A DNA stretch of 64,000 nt, taken from assembly GCA_017654935.2 (NCBI GenBank), contig CM065699.1, positions 45,272,362 to 45,336,361 on the forward strand. The letters run 5' to 3'. The notes beneath the pieces are model-generated. The model worked only from the letters and a program-made list of their open reading frames with translations, was not told where the DNA came from and made no database searches. The DNA comes from Phymorhynchus buccinoides. Lineage: Eukaryota > Mollusca > Gastropoda > Neogastropoda > Raphitomidae. The position numbers were made by a program, and so were the translations under genes. Below are positions 25,278 through 37,200 of this stretch, piece by piece (positions within the stretch are counted from its first letter, which is position 1; every line of letters begins with the position of its first letter).

Positions 25278-28200
25278 CTGTGTGCACAGAAAATAAGGAC
25301 CAATCAAAAATTAAAAAAAGATTCATATTAAGTTTTCGGGTCAAATCATAGAGTAAAGAGGATTTTTAATTAATTTTCACTGAAGAGCCGATTTTCTTCG
25401 CTAACACTTTTTCACTTTCTTTCAGCTGACGAAACATTGTGATTTTCATTCGTGAATCCAACCTCGTGAAACTTAAAAAGATGGCACTTCCTAGAAAAAT
25501 GTATCAAACGGTATCGTTCTTTCTCAAACATCAACTTCCGCTTTTATGGTCTCAGTTAACCATAGAGTGGTAACAAAGAGAGAAGTCTTGGTCGGCCCAA
25601 TGAGAAACTGGAAACGTCCATTTCAGAACAGACTGATCGAGAACGAAACATCAATCGTTCGTCCAGTCATCCTGCCGATCATCAAAAAACCTAACCCTAA
25701 CCCTACCCCCCCCCAAAAAAAAAATTCTCAACGGATTTACACTGATATCAAAAATGACCCATGTTGGGCGGATAAATCTCATCTCTGAGTGTAGTAAATC
25801 ATGCATAACTTGGCATACCATTTCGAGGCGTAAACGGAAAGAACTTAGATTTTGGTCAAGTTTCGACCAGTTAAAGGGAAAGAACTGTGCTTCGACATCT
25901 CTAGAACAGTCAGGGCAAGTTTTCAGTGTATTCTCCCTTGCAGCCTACTCAAAAATCGATGACCAAACAAGTACGAGACAGTCTTGTACGTAGGCACAGA
26001 GAGTGCCAGAAACAGGTACGAGACAGTCTTGTACGTAGGCACAGAGAGTGCCAGAAACAGGTACGAGACAGTCTTGTACGTAGGCACAGAGAGTGCCAGA
26101 AACAGGTACGAGACTGTCTTGTACGTAGGCACAGAGAGTGCCAGAAACAGGTACGAGACTGTCTTGTACGTAGGCACAGAGAGTGCCAGAAACAGGTACG
26201 AGACTGTCTTGTACGTAGGCACAGAGAGTGCCAGAAACAGGTACGAGACTGTCTTGTACGTAGGCACAGAGAGTGCCAGAAACAGGTACGAGACAGTCTT
26301 GTATGTAGGCACAGAGAGTGCCAGAAACAGGTACGAGACTGTCTTGTACGTAGGCACAGAGAGTGCCAGAAACAGGTACGAGACAGTCTTGTACGTAGGC
26401 ACAGAGAGTGCCAGAAACAGGTACGGACTGTGCTACGAGACTGTACGTAGGCACAGAGAGTGCCAGAAACAGGTACGAGACAGTCTTGTACGTAGGCACA
26501 GAGAGTGCCAGAAACAGGTACGAGACTGTCTTGTATGTAGGCACAGAGAGTGCCAGAAACAGGTACGAGACAGTCTTGTATGTAGGCACAGAGAGTGCCA
26601 GAAACAGGTACGAGACTGTCTTGTACGTAGGCACAGAGAGTGCCAGAAACAGGTACGAGACTGTCTTGTACGTAGGCACAGAGAGTGCCAGAAACAGGTA
26701 CGAGACTGTCTTGTACGTAGGCACAGAGAGTGCCAGAAACAGGTACGAGACAGTCTTGTATGTAGGCACAGAGAGTGCCAGAAACAGGTACGAGACTGTC
26801 TTGTACGTAGGCACAGAGAGTGCCAGAAACAGGTACGAGACAGTCTTGTATGTAGGCACAGAGAGTGCCAGAAACAGGTACGAGACTGTCTTGTACGTAG
26901 GCACAGAGAGTGCCAGAAACAGGTACGAGACAGTCTTGTACGTAGGCACAGAGAGTGCCAGAAACAGGTACGAGACAGTCTTGTACGTAGGCACAGAGAG
27001 TGCCAGAAACAGGTACGAGACTGTCTTGTATGTAGGCACAGAGAGTGCCAGAAACAGGTACGAGACAGTCTTGTATGTAGGCACAGAGAGTGCCAGAAAC
27101 AGGTACGAGACTGTCTTGTATGTAGGCACAGAGAGTGCCAGAAACAGGTACGAGACAGTCTTGTATGTAGGCACAGAGAGTGCCAGAAACAGGTACGAGA
27201 CAGTCTTGTACGTAGGCACAGAGAGTGCCAGAAACAGGTACGAGACTGTCTCGTACGTAGGCACAGAGAGTGCCAGAAACAGGTACGAGACTGTCTTGTA
27301 CGTAGGCACAGAGAGTGCCAGAAACAGGTACGAGACTGTCTTGTATGTAGGCACAGAGAGTGCCAGAAACAGGTACGAGACAGTCTTGTACGTAGGCACA
27401 GAGAGTGCCAGAAACAGGTACGAGACTGTCTTGTATGTAGGCACAGAGAGTGCCAGAAACAGGTACGAGACAGTCTTGTACGTAGGCACAGAGAGTGCCA
27501 GAAACAGGTACGAGACTGTCTTGTACGTAGGCACAGAGAGTGCCAGAAACAGGTACGAGACTGTCTTGTACGTAGGCACAGAGAGTGCCAGAAACAGGTA
27601 CGAGACTGTCTTGTACGTAGGCACAGAGAGTGCCAGAAACAGGTACGAGACTGTCTTGTATGTAGGCACAGAGAGTGCCAGAAACAGGTACGAGACTGTC
27701 TTGTATGTAGGCACAGAGAGTGCCAGAAACAGGTACGAGACAGTCTTGTACGTAGGCACAGAGAGTGCCAGAAACAGGTACGAGACTGTCTTGTACGTAG
27801 GCACAGAGAGTGCCAGAAACAGGTACGAGACTGTCTTGTATGTAGGCACAGAGAGTGCCAGAAACAGGTACGAGACAGTCTTGTACGTAGGCACAGAGAG
27901 TGCCAGAAACAGGTACGAGACAGTCTTGTACGTAGGCACAGAGAGTGCCAGAAACAGGTACGAGACAGTCTTGTATGTAGGCACAGAGAGTGCCAGAAAC
28001 AGGTACGAGACAGTCTTGTACGTAGGCACAGAGAGTGCCAGAAACAGGTACGAGACTGTCTCGTACCCGGGCAGTGAAGGGGTATGCATCTGCACTCACA
28101 TGACAGGAGATTGTCTGAGCGATAGAAGAAGACGAAAAAGAAATAAGATAAAGAAAAGTGGATAAACTATAATATAAAAGACGGGCTTAGATATAAAGCT

Positions 28201-31200
28201 TTGGCACATCTTAAAAACATACACTAACCTGAGCTTCATTGCGTCCCTCTGCCCCATTGCCATCTGCCTGTTGTGCTGGTTGTTGCTGCTGCTGCTGTTG
28301 TTGTTGTTGTTGCTGTTGTTGTTGTTGCTGTTGCTGCTGCTGTGGGGCTGGAGGCTGCTGGGCGTCTTGTGGCTGTTGTTGCTGTTGGTTCCCAAAACCA
28401 AACCTGTTCCGGATCCTGAAACCAAATCATGAATACTGATATATTAATATGAATATTAATCACTAAACAATACATCTTCTTCTTCTTCTGCGTTCCCAGG
28501 CCATAATGGGTAAGGTATGTATGTGTCCGTTTTTTAGTTTTCACTGGTCTTCCCGCTGCGTACAGCCGACACATACTGATTTCGGAGGAGCTTAAGGTGA
28601 CACTGCGTGTTCGGAGGGGAATTATTGTTTATTTTTGCTTCTCAGGAACTAATAAAGATATTTACATGAAATTTTGTACACTGATACAATGCATTACTCT
28701 GTCCATTTGAAGCCAACAATGTGATGGCATTATGGCATCAAAGAATGCAACTAACACAAAATTCAGCATCTCTGAGTTCTAAGCCCGCATTTTTTTGTTT
28801 TTTTGCTGTCCCATCTTCTGGGCTGTACAGTGGCGTTGCTCCCACGCCGCTCGTTCCGGCCCGCATTCTTTGTTTCATCAAACAATAGTGAAAATTCACT
28901 TGATCTTACTTGAGACAAAGAATGCAAGTTAGCTACTCAGAGATGATAAATGTTGTGTTAGTTGCACTCTTTGATGTCTAAGGAAAGTGGACAAATGATC
29001 AGCATCACTATGCAGTGCTTCAATCCAGTGCTGTTGAGGGGATAAAACATCATATGAATTGTTTTTAGTTGGACTTTCATAATGCCATCACATAGTCTTC
29101 AAAGTTGGCTTCAAATGGACAGAGTAATGCATTGTATCAGTGTGCAAAATTTAATGTAAATATCTTTATTAGTTCCTGAGAAACAAAAATAAACAATAAT
29201 TCCCCTCCGAACATGCAGTGTGTTACCTTAAAGGAGAAACATTATTTGGAAGATCTTTTTTCAAAAAGGCAGAATGGGCCAATAAGTCAGAAAGATAGTA
29301 GATGACAGAAAGCAAAGGAAAAAGGCAGAGTCAAAGAGAGTGGCAGATTAGAGGAAGTTACAAGCACAGAACTTCCAAGAAGGTGGGGAAATTATTTTTA
29401 CGAGAGCCCCCCCGTGGGGACGGAGAGAGACTCGTCGAGGCATCCACCCACTGCCCCCCAAAAAACCCCCAAATAAAACCCCACCCCAAAAAACACCTAA
29501 ATTCCCTGAATTAATAGGTCATGGTCATTAGACCTCTCACAGCAGATCTGGAAAGAAGAATCCAAGCTATGGAAATGAGATGCTATCGTAAGTCGCTTAA
29601 CATCAGATACACAGAGCATATCACCAATGAACAAGTGCGCCAAACCATTGGACCATATGAAGATCTGCTGACATCAGTAAAGAAAAGAAAGCTATGCTGA
29701 CATGGCCATGTAACAAGATCCAGCGGCCTTGCCAAAACAGGGAACTGTTGAGGGAGGGAGATGGAGGGAAAGACAAGATGGTCTGACAACATTGCAGAAT
29801 GGACAGCAAAATCATTCGCAGAAACCCCGACTCTGGCTCACGACCAACAGAGCTGGAGGAAGTTGGTGAAGACTTCACTGTGGCGCCTCACGGAGTTAAG
29901 GGAAGGAGGAGGAGCTGGATGAAGTTGGTGAAGACTTCACTGTGGCGCCTCACGGAGTTAAGGGAAGGAGGAGGAGCTGGATGAAGTTGGTGAAGACTTC
30001 ACTGTGGCGCCTCACGGAGTTAAGGGAAGGAGGAGGAGGAGCTGGATGAAGTTGGTGAAGACTTCACTGTGGCGCCTCACGGAGTTAAGGGAAGGAGGAG
30101 GAGGAGCTGGAGGAAGTTGGTGAAGACTTCACTGTGGCGCCTCACGGACTTAAGGGAAGGAGGAGGAGGAGCTGGAGGAAGTTGGTGAAGACTTCACTGT
30201 GGCGCCTCACGGACTTAAGGGAAGGAGGAGGAGGAGCTGGATGAAGTTGGTGAAGACTTCACTGTGGCGCCTCACGGAGTTAAGGGAAGGAGGAGGAGGA
30301 GCTGGAGGAAGTTGGTGAAGACTTCACTGTGGCGCCTCACGGACTTAAGGGAAGGAGGAGGAGGAGCTGGAGGAAGTTGGTGAAGACTTCACTGTGGCGC
30401 CTCACGGACTTAAGGGAAGGAGGAGGAGGAGCTGGAGGAAGTTGGTGAAGACTTCACTGTGAGGGTCACTAGACACAATGCATTGGTGCACATGATGATG
30501 CAAACCTTTGCCTGAGTTTTTATTTAATAATATTAATAATAATAATAATGACAACTTATATAGCGCTTATTCTCCTTACAGGGCTCTAAGCGCTTCACAA
30601 AAAAGTAAAAAATCTTAGCAGAAACAACAACAAAACAACGCACTTATCATAAAGAACAACCCGAAACGAAATAACAATAACTACATTTACGTCACCCCCC
30701 CCCCCCCCCCCCCCTTCACACTCCCCTAGAATCCAAACCATTACAAATAGCGTTTTCCACGCAAAAGGCATTTTCTCACAGCCCCCTCCCCTCAGCCCGC
30801 TCCTGCATTCACCATCCTCCTTTCCAGCTCTTCTTCTTCTTTTTCGATCGCTCAGACAGTCTCCTGTCATAAGAGCGCATATTATGCCGTTATGCACCTT
30901 AACTAAGAAATAGGCCCAGCATGCCCGTCTTTGGCTGGAGAACATCTTTGTAAGAGTTTCTAGAACAAAGGCTGGAGAATGGACCAGCAAGGCAGAAAGA
31001 CTGTAGATGACAGTAAGCGAAGGGGAAAAGGCAGTCAAAACAAGTGACAGATTAGAGGAAGATGGGGAACTATTTGTATAAAAGGCATCTCTCCCCCCTC
31101 CCCAGTCCCTGCTGCATCAAACTGCCTTTTCTCACAACCATCCCCTATCATTCATGTTATGAAATCTTTCCCACTGTCGGGCACTTGTGGGTGTGTCTCA

Positions 31201-34200
31201 AAGAGGAAAAAGAATCCACAGTAACAAGTAGAGGAAAAAGAACCCACACTAACAAGTAGAGGAAGAATCCACACTTATAAGTAGAGGAAGAATCCACACT
31301 TATAAGTAGAGGGAGAAGAATCCACACTTATAAGTAGAGGGAGAAGAATCCACACTAACAAGTAGAGGAAAAAGAATCCACACTAACAAGTAGAGGAAGA
31401 ATCCACACTAACAAGTAGAGGAAGAAGAATCCACACTAACAAGTAGAGGAAGAAGAATCCACACTAACAAGTAGAGGGAGAAGAATCCACACTAACAAGT
31501 AGAGGAAGAATCCACACTAACAAGTAGAGGAAGAAGAATCCACACTAACAAGTAGAGGAAGAAGAATCCACACTAACAAGTAGAGGAAGAAGAATCCACA
31601 CTAACAAGTAGAGGGAGAAGAATCCACACTAACAAGTAGAGGAAGAAGAATCCACACTAACAAGTAGAGGAAGAAGAATCCACACTAACAAGTAGAGGGA
31701 GAAGAATCCACACTAACAAGTAGAGGGAGAAGAATCACACTAACAAGTAGAGGAAGAAGAATCCACATTTCTACGTTCCCAAGCTATATGGCCATAATGG
31801 GTAAGGTGTCCGGTTTTTAGTCTTCCCCGCTGCGTACAGCCGACACAATCCCATTTCGGAGGAGCTCAAAGGAGAAAAGTTATTTGGACATTTTTTTTTT
31901 TTAAACAAAGGCAGGAGAATGGGCCAATAAGTCAGAAAGATAGTAGACAGAAAGCAAAGGGAAAAGGCAGAGTCAAAGAGAGTGACATATTTGAGGAAGT
32001 TACAAGCACAGAACTTCCAGAAGGTGGGGGAACTATTTTTTATGAAAGACTCCCATGGGGAGAGGCTCACGGAAGGGGGGCGGGGATCATCCACAAGGCA
32101 TCCACCCACCTCCCCAGAACCCACACTTACAAGTAGAGGAAGAAGAATCCGGCGGCAACGGCGAAGAAGCGTGAGGCGGAGGAGTAGAAGTAGAGGATGC
32201 AGGCCATGACCAGAAAGCGGAAGCACACGTACAGGTGGTCCAGCCAGTCCCGCTGGTCCTCCTCCTCATCCTCCTCCAGGCCCCCCTGGGCGTTCATACG
32301 CAGGTTCTGATTGGGCGCAGCGTTGTTAGCCGCCGCCGGATTGGCTGGTGGGGGTTGTGCTGGGGCCTGGGCAGGGTTCTGGGCAGGGTGAGGGGTGGTG
32401 TTGGTGGAGGGAGGTGGTGGTGGGGCCTGGTAGCCATAGCTGAAATAAACAGTGAATAAACCGTCAAAATTAATTTCAATACAAAGTTACCAAGTTACAC
32501 AGTAGACGCGGAAATCCCATGCACTATCCGTAAATAAATAAAAGAAAGAAGGAACAAAATAAACGCATGCGTCCGTATTTCTCCTAATCCGTATTATGTT
32601 TTTCCTTTGAGCTTTCCCGTGCGTAACTTCCGCGTCTAGTGTGTCCCCGCCCTTATATAATGTTCATCTTTCCAGGCAAGATTTCAAATAATCTGATCTG
32701 AGACGCACAATGCAACAAATCAGCCCCCTCCAAAGGTTTTCCTGAGTTACTCAATCCACCCACTAATCCACCCACTAAGCAGATACCGGCTTGACTATGC
32801 TCACATTTTCATTTTGAAAATAGCGAATAGCGAAGTCAGAATTCTAATTGATCTGCTTTTCAACACATTTTCATTTTGTTAGATTTATTTTCACTGCTTT
32901 TCCAAAAAATTTTATTCCCTTGAATTCAGAACAGTATTTCTTAGATTTATTTTCATTGCCTTTGAACACATTTTCCTTCCCTTGAATTCAGAAAAGCATT
33001 TTTTATACGCATTTAGATTTATTTCCAATCATACTTCATCTATCGACAAAGTTGGGTTTCTTTTTGTTAACAAGACAGATGATTAATCTTAAACTGCACG
33101 GGTGTTTGAAATGCTTCATACTTCTAAACTACAACACAGCAAAAATTAAACCAATAAATTTGATTCATTTCAGCCGATAAAAGCCCCTTCCCCGTGGGGA
33201 TACAGGGGGGGGGGGGCTTTCGCAAAAAATAGTTCACCCACCTTCTTGAAGTTTTGTGCTTGTAGCTTCATCTAATCTGCCACTCTCTTTGACTACCTTT
33301 TCCCCTTTGCTTTCTATCATCTACTGTACTATCTTTCTGACTTATTATTAAACATCTTCCAAATAAATGTTCTCCTTTGAGCTCCTATCCTCCGAAATCG
33401 GAATGTGTTGGCTGTTTGCAGCAGGGAGACCAGTGAAAACTGGAAAAAAAAAACGGACACATGTGTACCATACTCATTATGGTCATATGGCCCGGGAATT
33501 CAGAAGAAGAAGAATGATTTCAGTCGATAAAAGCCCCTTGTGCCCAAACACTTACTACTGCACGTAGTGGGCCATGTACTGGGAATACATCTGCTGTATC
33601 GAGGCGATCTGTGCCCAAACACTTACTACTGCACGTAGTGGGCCATGTACTGGGAATACATCTGCTGTATCGAGGCGATCTGTGCCCAAACACTTACTAC
33701 TGCACGTAGTGGGCCATGTACTGGGAATACATCTGCTGTATCGAGGCGATCTGTGCCCAAACACTTACTACTGCACGTAGTGGGCCATGTACTGGGAATA
33801 CATCTGCTGCATCCAGGCGATCTGTGCCCAAACACTTACTACTGCACGTAGTGGGCCATGTACTGGGAATACATCTGCTGTATCGAGGCGATCTGTGCCC
33901 AAACACTTACTACTGCATGTAGTGGGCCATGTACTGGGAATACATCTGCTGTATCGAGGCGATCTGTGCCCAAACACTTACTACTGCACGTAGTGGGCCA
34001 TGTACTGGGAATACATCTGCTGCATCCAGGCGATCTGTGCCCAAACACTTACTACTGCACGTAGTGGGCCATGTACTGGGAATACATCTGCTGTATCGAG
34101 GCGATCTGTGCCCAAACACTTACTACTGCATGTAGTGGGCCATGTACTGGGAATACATCTGCTGCATCCAGGCGATCTGTGCCCAAACACTTACTACTGC

Positions 34201-37200
34201 ATGTAGTGGGCCATGTACTGGGAATACATCTGCTGTATCCAGGCGATCTGTGCCCAAACACTTACTACTGCATGTAGTGGGCCATGTACTGGGAATACAT
34301 CTGCTGCATCCAGGCGATCTGTGCCCAAACACTTACTACTGCATGTAGTGGGCCATGTACTGGGAATACATCTGCTGTATCGAGGCGATCTGTGCCCAAA
34401 CACTTACTACTGCATGTAGTGGGCCATGTACTGGGAATACATCTGCTGCATCCAGGCGATCTGCTCCGGCGTGTAGGGGTAGCCTGGCATGGGAGCGCCG
34501 GCGCCCATCAGAGGCACCCCTCCCATGCCCATCATGCCGCCCATGTCCCGCATCATTCCGCCCGGAGCTGCTGGGGCCGCCATGGCTGGGTTCACCCTAA
34601 AAACATGGACCAGCCCAAAAATAAAGGTTGTAAAAAAAAAGTTACCATATTTTTCGGGCTATAAGGCGCACCTGATTATTTAAGGTGCAGCCCCAAAAAT
34701 GTATCAGAAAATCAGAGCTTCAGATTGTTTTCAGACTTCGTGGGTCATATGACCCCTGACTACAGAAAATGAGGTGTCATTTTTTTAAATGATGGGCCAG
34801 TAACGTGTTAACCTAAATTTCAGCACAATGCCGCAATACTATTGTATATGCCTACACGCATGTGCGTGTCCACACACACACACATATTATATGTGTGTGT
34901 GTGCATAGACGCATGCATGGGAGTAAGTGCATGAACAAAACAGAACTATAATTTATTGCCATAACAGGTCAAGGTAGCATTTGGCATACATATTAATAAA
35001 GAGACAGACATACACACAGACAGAAAGAAATTCAGATGGTTAAGCGTAGCCCACAAGTTTACAGTAATGTAGTCTAGTTGTAGATCTAGAAGGAAAAAAA
35101 AAGACCATGCTTACAAAACAAACTTAGATAGAGAATAGACTGATTCAGTGATTGACGTAATGCTGACATATTTGTGATCTGATGGAAAAAGAAAAAAATC
35201 TTAGTGACATGACTCTCTCTCTCTCTCTCTCTCTCCACTCATGCTTAATAATTGGCATGCGCCAGGTAGGCATAAGGTGTAAACATGCGTCATTTTGAAA
35301 AATTATGCGTGAATGATGCGGGCGCGCCAACAATCTGAAGCTCTGGAAAATTCATATTTTGTTACTCTAACTACATTAATATTATACACACCGAGGTTGA
35401 GCTCAGTCTGGGGGAAAAGTATCACTTTATAGTCTGAAAAATACAGTATTTAGAACTATGATTCATACTATGAGTATGAAAAAGTCTTTGCATTTTACAC
35501 GAATTCCAATCTTGAAGTATACATTTTTTATACTTATTAAAAAATCGATCAGAAATATAAGATAGGACAGAGTTTGACATCACAGTACTAGGGGTGTACG
35601 AACCCTACTAACCCTTTGGCCACAGATGTAGCATTTCTGCTCCACACCCATTTGAACACTCATGTCACTAAATGGCATAAAACTAGGATCTGTTCATGTT
35701 GTTACTTTGGGAAGATAAGGATTTAAGGCCTTGTTTGATGCATGTCATGGGGGTTCCACAGCATTGCAGGTGCAGGGGTGCAACTCCCCACAATGAACAA
35801 AACTGAAAGGCAGGGGGCCATGGCAGAGCCCCGTCAGACGATTCAGGGGGGCAATTTAAGGGAGAGAGATAACGAGATAGACAGTTAAAATGATAGAGAC
35901 AGTTTGAGTCTGATAAGCCTTGTAAAATTATTACATTGTCTTTGTAAACTTCCAAGATAGAACAACCAAGTTCAAAACGCCCCAAATCTCTTTTTTTATG
36001 AATTAAAAAAATAACTGAAGTTCAGTTTGTGGTCAAATTAAAAACACTGAAATCAGTGTAAAAATTAAAGAGTAGCACCCATGCAGATGTCAACTTTTCT
36101 TCACCCAGGTAAGCTGTTCTCTCACAGCTTTCTGACCATTTAAATTCCAATGATTTATTCAATCCTTTTCAGTCAGCTTACACTTACAGACCAGGTCACA
36201 GTACTGCAACTGCTTTAGTGAAGGTTGTTAATGATCTTCGTCTATCTCTTGATGAAGGTAAACTCTCAGTTCTGACCCAGTTGGACCTTTCAGCAGCGTT
36301 TGATTCCATTGACCACAACACTCTTCTTTCTCTTCTGCAATCTGTCTTCGGCATGTCTACAGCCTCCAGTGGTTCACCTCTTATCTTTCTAACCGTACCC
36401 AGATTGTTTCCATTCAGGACAGCAACTCCGCCCCAGCCTCTGTTTCCTGAGGTGTGCCACAGGGATCAGTCCTGGGGCCTGTTCTATTCACCTCTCCTAT
36501 GTCAGATGTCATGTCCCAGCATTCAGCTCTCCACCACTCGTTCGCTGATGATACACAACTGCAAAAGTCTTCTTAACCTAGTGAGATTAATTATCTTGTT
36601 CTGTCCGTGCAGGATACCATTTCAGATGTGAAGTCGTGGATGACCTCCAATAAATTGAAACTTAGCGATGGTAAGAGTGAGGCAATATCGTTTCCTCTTA
36701 GAAAAGTTCCACGTCTGTTCAGTTTCCTGATTCTCTTGCTATTGGCGATGCTACTGTTCCTTTCTGTCAGTCAGCTAAACATCTTGGTGTAACCCTACAC
36801 TGTCAGCTAACTATGATCTTTCATGTCATGACTCCGTCGCATAAGTGCCATTCGTCATTATCTCACAGTCGAAGCCACCAAGACTCTTGTCTCAGCATTT
36901 GTACTGTCTCGCATCGATTACTGCAACTCCTAACTCGTACTCCGTCGTAGGCTGTCCCCAAAATCTCCTCAGTAAACATAAACCTCGTACAGACCACACT
37001 GTGACCATGAAGCATTTAGTAGTTAGTCTGTAATTGTAATTATGCAATAATTAACTATCTTTCATTAATAATAAAAGATAATGTTTTAACGCTCACCCTG
37101 CATTTGCCGCTTCAGAGTGCTGCGCCCCGCGGTACCTCAGCCCATCAGAGTCGCTCGGTGATGTGGATAGTGAAGATGCAGACGTGTTTGTTTGGATTTC

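Noticed and set aside
25971..28068. CRISPR-like regular repeat
   Set aside because: The whole 45-bp unit is repeated without unique spacers, in an animal intron; it is a minisatellite.
25945..28165. ORFs of 585-716 codons on both strands
   Set aside because: Product of a stop-free 45-bp unit. The region is an intron of HERPUD and has no other gene signal.
33555..34419. Many overlapping 68-69 codon ORFs on both strands
   Set aside because: Shadows of the 71-bp array. Only the exon 5 copy at 34408-34596 is coding.
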